Assembly (NCBI GenBank): GCA_024695205.1
Contig: JAILIQ010000055.1
Coordinates: 1-41,414 of the forward strand
Length of the DNA: 41,414 bases
Direction: 5' to 3'
Source of the DNA: Lachnospiraceae bacterium
GTDB lineage: Bacteria; Bacillota; Clostridia; Lachnospirales; Lachnospiraceae
Below, one piece after another: positions 15,108-23,061 of the stretch (position 1 is its first letter; every line of letters starts with the position of its first letter). Made by a program: the position numbers and the translations under genes. The notes beneath the pieces are model-generated. The model had not been told where the DNA came from. It did no database searches and saw only the letters and a list, made by a program, of their open reading frames with translations.

Positions 15108-17102
15108 TCATTCTTCAAGCAGAGGAAATGTCAGTATCGCTTTAAACAGGTCACCGTCGGTCTCGAGCCTTAAGGTTCCGTTCTGGAGCTGGGCCATGCT
15201 CTTGGCGATGGACAGACCGAGTCCGTTGCCTTCGGTGTTGCGGGACGAATCACCGCGGACAAAGCGCTCCATAAGCTCGTCTTCGGAAATATCGAGCACA
15301 TCCTTAGAGGTGTTCTTGAAGATGAAGCGTGCGGTATCGCCGAAACGCTCAAGGGTCAGGTATACGCGGCTCCCGGGTAGCGAATACTTGTAGATATTGT
15401 TCATGAGGTTATCGAAAATACGCCACATCCGGCGTCCGTCGGCCATTATGCGCAGGTTCTCTTCGGGCTGTCTTATGACAAGTGATAACTGTGAGGCTTC
15501 AAGTTTTTCTTCATATTCACCGGAAGCCTGGCTTATGAATACCGCTGCATCACAGGGCGCGAGCGAAACATCAAGGTTGCCGGTTGCGGCTTTTGATGCT
15601 TCGACAAGATCTTCAAGCAGCCTTTTTAGGCGTTCCGCCTGCCTGAGCAGGACTTCGCTGTACTGCGAATGCTTGTCGTTATCGCAGTTTTCGGTTGCTA
15701 TCAGGCCTGTATAGTTAATGATAGAGGTGAGCGGCGTTTTGATATCATGTGAAACATTTGTGATAAGTTCCGCTTTCATGCGCTCGCTCTTGAGCTTCTG
15801 TTCTATAGCAAGATTCATGCCGTTGCCTATGCTGTTCAGGTCAAGGGCATGTTTTTTCATTTCAGGAAGCATCCCGGCGGTATCGATCGCAAGATCAAGG
15901 TGGCCTCCGGCCAGTTGTGCGGCGCCTTCGCGCAGAGTTCTTATCTTCATGCTCACAAATATCGCAAACCCTGCCAACAGAAGGGTTTTTACGATAAGGA
16001 AAAGGATCGCAACTCCTTCTTCGTGATAAAAGGCCAGGACCAGAAGGAGCAGATTGACAGCCGCATCGGCAAGTATCAGAGCAACAGCTTTCCATGCCAT
16101 GGGGATGCTTATGATCAGACGTCCGATCAATCCGGCACATTTCTTAAGACCGTGCAGTATCAGAAGACCTGCCCTTTTAAGCAGTTTCAGCAGCCGCAGG
16201 ATAAGAGTGTTTGTCAATATGCTCCGGTCCTTGATCCTTGCGGCAACCCCCATAAAGAAACCGAGTAATACGCTCAGAACGAACGGCAGGGCAACAAAGG
16301 ATATTATCATGCCTTCCATATCCGTATTGAAAAACTCGTCAAGGAATGTAATATAAAGAACGATCACAGCTGCTACAGCGGCAAGTATAAGATCCGACGG
16401 TACCTTATGCAGCAGCCCGGGGTGCAGTTCTTCGTCCTCCCGTCTCCTTGCGGAAACACACATGAGAGCAATGAAGCTTATGAGTGCGAGCAGTGCCGCT
16501 GCCGCGCCTATACCGAAGATCGCATATCTGAGACCGTAGCCGATGTGTATTGCGCGGTAAATGAGTCCGTACCAGTCGTTATCGGGGAATCCGGCCTTGA
16601 AGGATGCCTTTATTTTAAGAGCTTTGATGGTAATATTATCGGGAAGATCAGCAGGAAAGCCCGACATATCAATGTCAAAGCCGTAATACTGCGAACGGAC
16701 CGACAGATAATTCCAGACTGATGCGTAATATGACCCGTTGCGATACATCAGAACTTCATACTCCGGCCCAAAATCTTCGGTCGCGAATCCATCGGCACCT
16801 TCTGTTCTTGCTGTTAAATTGCCGTTTTCATCGTAAACATTCAGCAGAAGATTTCCGTCATGCCGGTATTCCCTGACTCCGTCACGTTCTTCGAATACCC
16901 CGTGGTTGTAAATATCAAGCCAGTCATAGACGATCTCATTGCTGATCGCCTCACCTGTTACCTCATTTTCACCGGCTGTATAAAAACCACCCTCGACCAA
17001 CACGGCCACACCGATAACACAGGCAACGATCATGCAGGTCGATATTATGCATGTAATAAACAGGATCACTTTACCCGGTATCGTTCTGAAAAAGTGTCTC
17101 AT
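15108..17102 (-). CDS. Sensor histidine kinase (polytopic)
   Basis: 664-residue HisKA/HATPase_c kinase. A helix at about 12-36 is followed by an extracytoplasmic sensor of roughly 140 residues (about 40-185). Several more membrane segments follow (192-215, 236-254, 265-287, 330-385), giving an unusually membrane-rich sensor, then a HAMP-like stretch (386-435). Phospho-acceptor H452 lies in NVSHDIKTPLTSI; the N box (DNLMNNIYKYS) and the G box (GNGLGLSIAKSM) are intact. It lies 108 bp downstream of the response regulator on the same strand, so they form a two-component operon. The spacer holds a small hairpin (GATCAGC-gaa-GCTGATC) that could adjust relative expression. The signal is unknown. 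The 3' end is convergent with the PP2C gene, 18 bp apart. Confidence 0.93.
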   Translation of the reverse strand: MRHFFRTIPGKVILFITCIISTCMIVACVIGVAVLVEGGFYTAGENEVTGEAISNEIVYDWLDIYNHGVFEERDGVREYRHDGNLLLNVYDENGNLTARTEGADGFATEDFGPEYEVLMYRNGSYYASVWNYLSVRSQYYGFDIDMSGFPADLPDNITIKALKIKASFKAGFPDNDWYGLIYRAIHIGYGLRYAIFGIGAAAALLALISFIALMCVSARRREDEELHPGLLHKVPSDLILAAVAAVIVLYITFLDEFFNTDMEGMIISFVALPFVLSVLLGFFMGVAARIKDRSILTNTLILRLLKLLKRAGLLILHGLKKCAGLIGRLIISIPMAWKAVALILADAAVNLLLLVLAFYHEEGVAILFLIVKTLLLAGFAIFVSMKIRTLREGAAQLAGGHLDLAIDTAGMLPEMKKHALDLNSIGNGMNLAIEQKLKSERMKAELITNVSHDIKTPLTSIINYTGLIATENCDNDKHSQYSEVLLRQAERLKRLLEDLVEASKAATGNLDVSLAPCDAAVFISQASGEYEEKLEASQLSLVIRQPEENLRIMADGRRMWRIFDNLMNNIYKYSLPGSRVYLTLERFGDTARFIFKNTSKDVLDISEDELMERFVRGDSSRNTEGNGLGLSIAKSMAQLQNGTLRLETDGDLFKAILTFPLLEE

Positions 17103-17210
17103 TTTATTATCTCCTTATTGTTTCGTATTGTTAACCTTTATGCCGGGAGTCAGATCAGCGAAGCTGATCCTGAGCGATTGGCTAATCGAGCACAGCAAGC
17201 TCCGCCTGCG

Positions 17211-17948
17211 TCAGCCCTTCATGCAGTAGCCCTGTCCGAAAATAACCTTGATATACCGCGGATTGGCCGGGTCTATCTCTATCTTTTCGCGCAGGTGCCG
17301 GATGTGAACGGCGACGGTGCCTTCATTTCCGAAGGGTGTCTCCTGCCATACACGGCTGTATATTTCCTTGAGAGAAAATACTTTGCCGGTCTCGGACATC
17401 AGAAGCTTCAGAATGTCGAATTCCTTCGGCGTGAGATTTACAGGCTCGCCGTCGACTCTTACAGCCTTTGCGCGGTCGTCAAGCTCTATACCTCCGACGA
17501 TGAACGTTTCGCTGTTGTTGCCGCCTGTCCCGGCTGCACCCGGCGTACCGTCCGGCTGTTCGTTTCCGCTTTTTCCAGCTCCGAGATACAGATATCTGCG
17601 CAGCTGCGAACGCACCCTTGCCTTGACTTCCATAGGATTGAACGGTTTGGTGATATAATCGTCGGCACCCACATTGAGCCCGAGAATGATATCGTTGTCC
17701 TCGCTCTTGGCTGTCAGCATGATCACCGGAATATTGCTTGTTTTCCTGATCAGAGCCATAGCCGTGATGCCGTCCATGACCGGCATCATGATATCCATCA
17801 GTACGATATCGATATGTTCGCGTCTGACAGTTTCAACTGCCTCCTGACCGTTATACGCCTCAAAAAAAGTGAATTCCGGATCCGTAAGATAAATTTTCAG
17901 CGCATTGACGATATCCCTGTCATCATCGCATATCAGAATGTTCTGCAT
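17211..17948 (-). CDS. OmpR/PhoB-family response regulator
   Basis: 245 residues: receiver domain 1-120 with acidic pocket D8-D10, phospho-acceptor D52 (VLMDIMMP), T79 (MLTA) and K101 (ITKPF), then a Gly/Asn-rich linker (about 121-145) and a winged-helix DNA-binding domain (about 148-245, ending YIKVIFGQGYCMKG). It is first gene of the two-component operon with the downstream kinase. Its promoter carries 11-bp phased direct repeats suited to PhoB-type dimers, suggesting autoregulation. The carA promoter is divergent and its -35 box begins about 29 bp beyond the repeats, so a second effect on carA is conceivable. Confidence 0.94.
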   Translation of the reverse strand: MQNILICDDDRDIVNALKIYLTDPEFTFFEAYNGQEAVETVRREHIDIVLMDIMMPVMDGITAMALIRKTSNIPVIMLTAKSEDNDIILGLNVGADDYITKPFNPMEVKARVRSQLRRYLYLGAGKSGNEQPDGTPGAAGTGGNNSETFIVGGIELDDRAKAVRVDGEPVNLTPKEFDILKLLMSETGKVFSLKEIYSRVWQETPFGNEGTVAVHIRHLREKIEIDPANPRYIKVIFGQGYCMKG

Positions 17949-17996
17949 CTCATACCTCGTTTTTTTGTGTTTTACACGTGTATTTTTCCATAACCC

Positions 17997-18056
17997 ATTA
18001 TATAACTCTGCGGTTTAAGAATAAACAGGGAAAAGCTTTAAGATTGTTTTAAGATT
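17997..18056 (-). promoter_or_regulatory. Response-regulator promoter with 11-bp phased direct repeats
   Basis: On the minus strand a TATAAT -10 (plus 17997-18002) lacks a good -35 box. The direct repeats AATCTTAAAAC (plus 18046-18056) and AATCTTAAAGC (plus 18035-18045) are adjacent at 11 bp. A third half-match, TATTCTTAAAC (plus 18013-18023), lies 22 bp further toward the -10. Repeats at 11-bp phase replacing a -35 box are typical of activation by OmpR/PhoB-type regulators. Confidence 0.65.
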
Positions 18057-18084
18057 ACACAAAATAATTGTCATTAAAAAAGGT

Positions 18085-18113
18085 TTGACAATAAAAATAA
18101 AAAGGATTATCAT
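18085..18113 (+). promoter_or_regulatory. carA promoter
   Basis: TTGACA (18085-18090), 17-nt spacer, TATCAT (18108-18113). The -10 lies in AAAAGGATTATCATACAC, which recurs unchanged at the glnN promoter. The predicted start is near 18120. Confidence 0.85.
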
Positions 18114-18118
18114 ACACA

Positions 18119-18164
18119 ACAAAAGCAAAGGCGCTTTCCACATAGGGAGGCGCTTTTGTTTTTT
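18119..18164 (+). promoter_or_regulatory. carA leader attenuator (GCAAAGGCG family)
   Basis: ACAAAAGC (18119-18126) pairs with GCTTTTGT (18152-18159), and CTTTCC (18134-18139) pairs with GGGAGG (18145-18150). A T6 run follows (18159-18164). GCAAAGGCG is at 18125-18133. No same-strand gene lies upstream within 3 kb, so this hairpin is not the terminator of a preceding gene. It sits between the carA promoter and start codon and should be an attenuator. Confidence 0.75.
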
Positions 18165-18191
18165 CTGCTGGATATACTGAGGGGAAACGGG

Positions 18192-19358
18192 ATGAATACT
18201 AAGAAGAAAAAGATAATACTTGAGGACGGTTCGCAGTATGCCGGAACAGCATTCGGAGCGGACAGGGAGACTATGGCGGAGCTGGTCTTCAATACATCAC
18301 CGGTCGGTTATCAGGAGCTGTTTTCCGATCTGTCATATACAGGGCAGATGGTTGTGATGACATATCCCCTGATAGGGAATTACGGGACCTGTGAGGATGA
18401 TTACGAATCGGCGGTTCCGAAAATGTCGGCTCTTATAGTGCGGGAATATTGTGATGAACCGTCGAATTTCAGATGCATCGATACTCTCGGAAATGTGATG
18501 AAGCAATACGGGATCGCCGGCGTTGCGGGGGTTGATACCAGAAAACTGGCAAGACATATCCGTGACCACGGAAGCTGCAGGGCTTATATAGTCGATGAGG
18601 ACAGAAATGTCGATGAGGCTCTGGAGGAGCTTCGGGTATGGATTCCGGACTGCGGTCAGGTCAGCAGGGTAAGTACGCCCACGATCTACGAATATGACCG
18701 GTCGCAGGCAGGAATTCTCCAAAATGCAGCACCGTATGGACCGGATGATCCAAAATATCCGGAATACCCGAAATATCCGGGATATCGGATAGTCGTGGTC
18801 GACTGCGGCGTAAAGCAGAATATCTTAAGATGTCTGGCAGATAAAGGGTGCCATGTCACAGTCGTGCCCTGGGATACACCCGCAGAGAAGATAATGGTGC
18901 TTGCTCCTGACGGAGTACTTATTTCGAACGGTCCCGGAAATCCCGAGGATGTACAGCCGACGATACAGACAGTCAGGGAATTAAGGGGCAGAGTGCCGAT
19001 ATTCGGGATCTGCCTGGGACATCAGATCCTTTCGCTGGCGTACAGTGCCAGAACCTATAAGCTCAAATTCGGCCACAGAGGCGGCAATCATCCGGTTATG
19101 GATATAAAGACCGGGAAGGTTGAGATAACTTCGCAGAACCATTCTTATGCAGTCGATGCCGACAGCCTTGAAAATACAGGGCTTTCCGTTACACATAAAA
19201 ACCTGCTCGACTCCACTGTGGAAGGTGTGGAATGCATAGAGGACCGCGTCATGTCGGTACAGTATCATCCCGAAGCGGCGCCGGGTCCGGCGGACGGGGG
19301 ATATCTGTTTAAAAGGTTTCTCGCTTTAGTAGATGAATATAAGAGCTGCACGAGATAA
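18192..19358 (+). CDS. carA: Carbamoyl-phosphate synthase small subunit
   Basis: 388-residue glutaminase subunit that supplies ammonia to CarB for arginine and pyrimidine synthesis. The N-terminal CPSase_sm domain spans about 1-165 and the class I amidotransferase about 199-380. C274 (GICLGHQI) with H359 and E361 (YHPE) form the catalytic triad, and ISNGPGNPED is the oxyanion region. The linker carries PKYPEYPKYPGY (187-198), two tandem hexapeptides that most CarA proteins lack. The ATG at 18192 is chosen over the one at 18156 because GAGGGG (18179-18184) precedes it and the upstream frame runs through the attenuator hairpin. CarB follows after 165 bp. Confidence 0.95.
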   Translation: MNTKKKKIILEDGSQYAGTAFGADRETMAELVFNTSPVGYQELFSDLSYTGQMVVMTYPLIGNYGTCEDDYESAVPKMSALIVREYCDEPSNFRCIDTLGNVMKQYGIAGVAGVDTRKLARHIRDHGSCRAYIVDEDRNVDEALEELRVWIPDCGQVSRVSTPTIYEYDRSQAGILQNAAPYGPDDPKYPEYPKYPGYRIVVVDCGVKQNILRCLADKGCHVTVVPWDTPAEKIMVLAPDGVLISNGPGNPEDVQPTIQTVRELRGRVPIFGICLGHQILSLAYSARTYKLKFGHRGGNHPVMDIKTGKVEITSQNHSYAVDADSLENTGLSVTHKNLLDSTVEGVECIEDRVMSVQYHPEAAPGPADGGYLFKRFLALVDEYKSCTR

Positions 19359-19495
19359 ACCGGGCAGCTGTAACAGCAAAAGGTTATACAGCTTGAGAAG
19401 GTAAACCGGGCAGCCGGAACAACAAAAGGTTAAACTGGTTGAAAAGATAAACAGGGCAGCCTTAACAGCCCAAACGTGTAAACGGACCGAAAAGA
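19356..19495. repeat. Degenerate 46-48-bp tandem repeat between carA and carB, three units
   Basis: Units begin at 19356, 19402 and 19448. Each starts TAAAC-GGGCAGC, has an AACA-C--AA core and ends GA-AAG-like. The first unit overlaps the carA stop codon. No open frame or T-run hairpin accounts for it. Confidence 0.8.
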
Positions 19496-19523
19496 TAATA
19501 GCAACAGACACCGAGGTAAGATT

Positions 19524-22500
19524 ATGCCTAAAAGAACGGATATTAAGAAAATACTTGTGATCGGGTCGGGACCGATCGTTATCGGACAGGCGGCGGAATT
19601 TGATTATGCCGGAACGCAGGCCTGTCTGTCGCTGCGTGAGGAAGGATATGAGGTTGTACTGTGCAACTCGAATCCTGCAACGATCATGACCGATGCAAGG
19701 ATCGCCGACAAGATATATATGGAACCGCTGACGCTTGAATTTATAGCCAAGATCATAAGGATGGAGCGCCCGGACGCGATCCTGCCGGGAATAGGCGGTC
19801 AGACGGGTCTGAATCTTGCAATACAGCTTGAAAAGAAGGGTATACTTCATGAATGCGGAGTAGAACTGCTCGGAACCCGTTCGGAAAGTATTGAGCGTGC
19901 CGAAGACAGGGAGCTTTTCAAGGAGCTTTGTCAGCAGATAGGGGAACCTGTGCTGCCTTCGAAGATCGCGGATTCTGTCGAAGAGGCTGTGGAGGCGGCT
20001 GAAGAAATAGGCTATCCGGTCGTGATCCGGCCTGCATTTACACTGGGCGGGACAGGCGGCGGATTTGCGCAGACGCGCGAAGAATTTGATGAACTGATCA
20101 AAAATGCCCTGATGCTCTCACCTGTACATCAGGTGCTGATAGAAAAGAGCGTCAAGGGCTATAAAGAGATTGAATATGAAGTCATAAGGGATGCCAATGA
20201 TACCGCGATAACTGTCTGCAACATGGAAAATATCGATCCGGTCGGGATTCATACCGGAGATTCGATAGTCGTATGCCCGTCACAGACGCTTACTAACAAA
20301 GAATACCAGATGCTCAGAAACAGCGCTTTAAAGATCATCCGCGCTTTAAAGATCGAGGGTGGCTGCAATGTGCAGTTTGCGCTCGACCCGCAGTCATTCA
20401 GGTATTATCTGATAGAGGTTAATCCAAGGGTTTCAAGATCTTCGGCACTCGCCTCAAAGGCAAGCGGTTATCCGATAGCACGTGTTTCAGCCAAGATCAG
20501 CGTCGGACTAAGGCTTGATGAGATCAGACTTGCCAATACACCGGCTTCTTTTGAACCTGCACTTGATTATGTTGTGACCAAAATGCCGAGATTCCCGTTT
20601 GACAAGTTTGATGATGCATCCAATAAACTCGGGACCCAGATGAAAGCGACCGGCGAGGTCATGAGTGTCGGAAGAACGCTTGAAGAAAGTCTGCTCAAGG
20701 CTGTCAGGTCGCTTGAGACAGGCGTATTCCACCTGCACAGCAGGAAATTTGACGGATATACTGTAAATGAATTGGAAGACTATATCGCGATCGGTACGGA
20801 TGATCGCATATTTGCGATCGCTGAGCTGCTGCGAAGGGAAACTTACATGTATGAGAATGAAACTTATAATCTGCAGTATGAGACCGTAAACAGCAACCAG
20901 GAAGTACCGAAATGTGCCGCCGTAAAGGGCAACCCCCAAGAACCGGAATGTGCCGCCCGAAATAACGATATCTGTGATCCGATCGGGGAAATAGCAGCGA
21001 TCACCGGAATAGACAGGTTCTTTATTTCCAAGATCCGGAATATTGTTCGGACCGAACAGCTCATCAAAGAAGATCCCGGCAATGCCGCAATCCTGAAAAG
21101 TGCGAAGAAAACAGGATTTTCCGACCGTGAGATCGCTGCACTCTGGAGTATGAGTGAACGGGAAATATTCGAACTGAGACAAAACCACGGGATAGTGCCG
21201 ACTTACAAGATGATCGATTCGTGTGCGTCGGAGTTTGAAAGCTATATTCCGTATTTTTATTCAACATATGAGGAAGAAAATGAATCGATCGTATCTGACA
21301 GGAAGAAGATAATCGTCCTCGGTTCAGGCCCCATCAGGATAGGGCAGGGTGTAGAATTCGACTATTCCACTGTGCATGCGGTACAGACGATCAAGGAGTC
21401 TGGTTACGAGGCGATCATCATAAACAATAACCCGGAAACCGTTTCGACAGACTATACAACGTCGGATAAGCTGTATTTTGAGCCGCTTTGTCCCGAAGAT
21501 GTCATGAATATCGTGGAAATGGAAAAGCCCGAAGGGGTTATCGCGATCCTTGGCGGACAGACAGCCATAAATCTTGCGGAACCCCTGAAGGAATACGGGG
21601 TACGGATCATCGGCACCGACTGTGATGCGATCGAAAAGGCCGAAAACCGCGATCTGTTCGAAAAGCTCCTGCTCGAGCTTGATATCCCGCAGCCAAAAGG
21701 CGCAGCGGTGACCAATATTGAGGACGGAGTGCGTGTTGCCGGCGAGATCGGCTATCCTGTCCTTGTCAGACCAAGCTTTGTGCTCGGAGGACGGGCGATG
21801 CAGATCGTGTCCAAGGAAGCCGACATGCGGCACTATCTGAAGAACGCCGTAGAGGTGGATGAAGATAAGCCGGTTCTCGTAGACAAATACATAAGGGGCC
21901 GTGAGGTCGAGGTCGATGCGGTATGCGACGGAAGGGATGTGTTTGTTCCGGGCATCATGGAGCTTGTCGAAAGAACAGGCGTACATTCCGGCGATTCCAT
22001 CAGTGTATATCCCGCCTTCAGCATTTCCGACAACGTCAAGGGGAAAATACTGCGATATACCCATAAACTCGGCATGGGGATCGGAATCGTGGGATTGTAT
22101 AATATTCAGTTTATTGTCGATCCGACCGATAATGTCTATGTTATCGAGGTCAATCCGCGGTCTTCAAGAACGGTTCCGTTCCTCTCGAAAGCGACCGGCT
22201 ATTCGCTTGCGGACATCGCCACGCTTGCGATACTCGGCATCAGTCTTAAGGAACAGGGGATCTTTGAGCTTTATCCGAAGGAAAAGAAGAGATGGTGCGT
22301 CAAGGCTCCGGCATTTTCATTTGCGAAGCTGAAAGGCATGGATTCATACCTGTCTCCGGAAATGAAGTCCACAGGTGAGGCCATCGGTTATGATGAGAGG
22401 CTGCACAGGGCAATGTACAAGGCCCTGATCGCCTCCGGGATCCGCCTGCAGAACTACGGAACTGTCATCGTAACGCTTGCCGACGAGGACAAGGAGGAGG

Positions 22501-22832
22501 CTCTGCCCCTGGTTCAGCGGTTTTATCATATGGGCTTCAATATCGAGGCAACGATCGGAACGGCGCAGTTCCTGAAGGACCACGGCATCCGCACGAGGAT
22601 ACGCCGGAAGCTGAGCGAAGGAAGCGAAGAGATCCTTGATTCGATACGTGCGGGATATGTAAGCTATGTGATCAATACCAGGGCGATCCTTTCAGGTGTT
22701 CACTACATCGACGGAGTCGCGATAAGGCGCTGCGCGATAGAAAATAACGTCACGATCTTCACTTCCCTTGATACGGTCAAGGTGCTTCTTGACGTGCTCG
22801 AAGAACAGACCATCAAAGTTGCTCCGCTGTAA
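19524..22832 (+). CDS. carB: Carbamoyl-phosphate synthase large subunit
   Basis: 1102-residue CarB with two homologous ATP-grasp halves: [23 protein letters not shown] near residue 8 and [22 protein letters not shown] near residue 593. An oligomerisation region lies between them and a C-terminal MGS-like allosteric domain runs from about residue 960. It makes carbamoyl phosphate from bicarbonate, two ATP and ammonia delivered by CarA. It is about 30 residues longer than usual. The excess is in the inter-domain region, where [23 protein letters not shown] (about 459-481) is an in-frame 12-residue repeat (36-bp period in DNA, 20897-20968). The start is supported by GAGGTAAG just upstream. No PyrR-type leader is seen. 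Confidence 0.95.
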   Translation: MPKRTDIKKILVIGSGPIVIGQAAEFDYAGTQACLSLREEGYEVVLCNSNPATIMTDARIADKIYMEPLTLEFIAKIIRMERPDAILPGIGGQTGLNLAIQLEKKGILHECGVELLGTRSESIERAEDRELFKELCQQIGEPVLPSKIADSVEEAVEAAEEIGYPVVIRPAFTLGGTGGGFAQTREEFDELIKNALMLSPVHQVLIEKSVKGYKEIEYEVIRDANDTAITVCNMENIDPVGIHTGDSIVVCPSQTLTNKEYQMLRNSALKIIRALKIEGGCNVQFALDPQSFRYYLIEVNPRVSRSSALASKASGYPIARVSAKISVGLRLDEIRLANTPASFEPALDYVVTKMPRFPFDKFDDASNKLGTQMKATGEVMSVGRTLEESLLKAVRSLETGVFHLHSRKFDGYTVNELEDYIAIGTDDRIFAIAELLRRETYMYENETYNLQYETVNSNQEVPKCAAVKGNPQEPECAARNNDICDPIGEIAAITGIDRFFISKIRNIVRTEQLIKEDPGNAAILKSAKKTGFSDREIAALWSMSEREIFELRQNHGIVPTYKMIDSCASEFESYIPYFYSTYEEENESIVSDRKKIIVLGSGPIRIGQGVEFDYSTVHAVQTIKESGYEAIIINNNPETVSTDYTTSDKLYFEPLCPEDVMNIVEMEKPEGVIAILGGQTAINLAEPLKEYGVRIIGTDCDAIEKAENRDLFEKLLLELDIPQPKGAAVTNIEDGVRVAGEIGYPVLVRPSFVLGGRAMQIVSKEADMRHYLKNAVEVDEDKPVLVDKYIRGREVEVDAVCDGRDVFVPGIMELVERTGVHSGDSISVYPAFSISDNVKGKILRYTHKLGMGIGIVGLYNIQFIVDPTDNVYVIEVNPRSSRTVPFLSKATGYSLADIATLAILGISLKEQGIFELYPKEKKRWCVKAPAFSFAKLKGMDSYLSPEMKSTGEAIGYDERLHRAMYKALIASGIRLQNYGTVIVTLADEDKEEALPLVQRFYHMGFNIEATIGTAQFLKDHGIRTRIRRKLSEGSEEILDSIRAGYVSYVINTRAILSGVHYIDGVAIRRCAIENNVTIFTSLDTVKVLLDVLEEQTIKVAPL

Positions 22833-22914
22833 CGGGGGAATAAGAGAAGAAAATGCGCCCGGACTGCAAGTTTGACCTGATGTTAAAAAATTCAAAAAAA
22901 TTTGAAAATTTTTG

Positions 22915-22943
22915 TTGACAAAGAAAATCAAAAGGATTATCAT
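22915..22943 (+). promoter_or_regulatory. glnN promoter
   Basis: TTGACA (22915-22920), 17-nt spacer, TATCAT (22938-22943) inside the same AAAAGGATTATCATACAC core as carA. An A/T-rich upstream stretch (22882-22914) resembles an UP element. Confidence 0.87.
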
Positions 22944-22951
22944 ACACTCCA

Positions 22952-23002
22952 TAAAAGCAAAGGCGCTTTGGGAATAACTCCCCGAAGCGCCTTTTTCTTT
23001 TA
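22952..23002 (+). promoter_or_regulatory. glnN leader attenuator (GCAAAGGCG family)
   Basis: AAAGGCGCTT (22959-22968) pairs perfectly with AAGCGCCTTT (22985-22994), with an inner GGG/CCC. The stem can extend outward as TAAAAG (22952-22957) with CTTTTA (22997-23002). A T5 run at 22992-22996 and further T follow. GCAAAGGCG is at 22957-22965. It begins only a few nt after the predicted start and lies 60 nt before the glnN ATG. Confidence 0.8.
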
Positions 23003-23061
23003 CTTTTATGGCGTCGCGGCCCTGTAACAATGATAAACGGGAAAAGGAAGGAGAAACAGTT

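Noticed and set aside
16860-17993. Long plus-strand open frame opposite the kinase and regulator genes
   Set aside because: It is antisense to two well-defined domain proteins, has no ribosome binding site and gives a protein with no recognisable family.
18156-18191. Upstream in-frame ATG of carA
   Set aside because: It lies in the attenuator 3' arm, has no spaced ribosome binding site, and adds residues absent from CarA.
22882-22906. A/T-rich hairpin after carB as its terminator
   Set aside because: The TTCAAA-aaaa-TTTGAA stem is only A/T-rich and short; it is better read as an upstream element of the glnN promoter.
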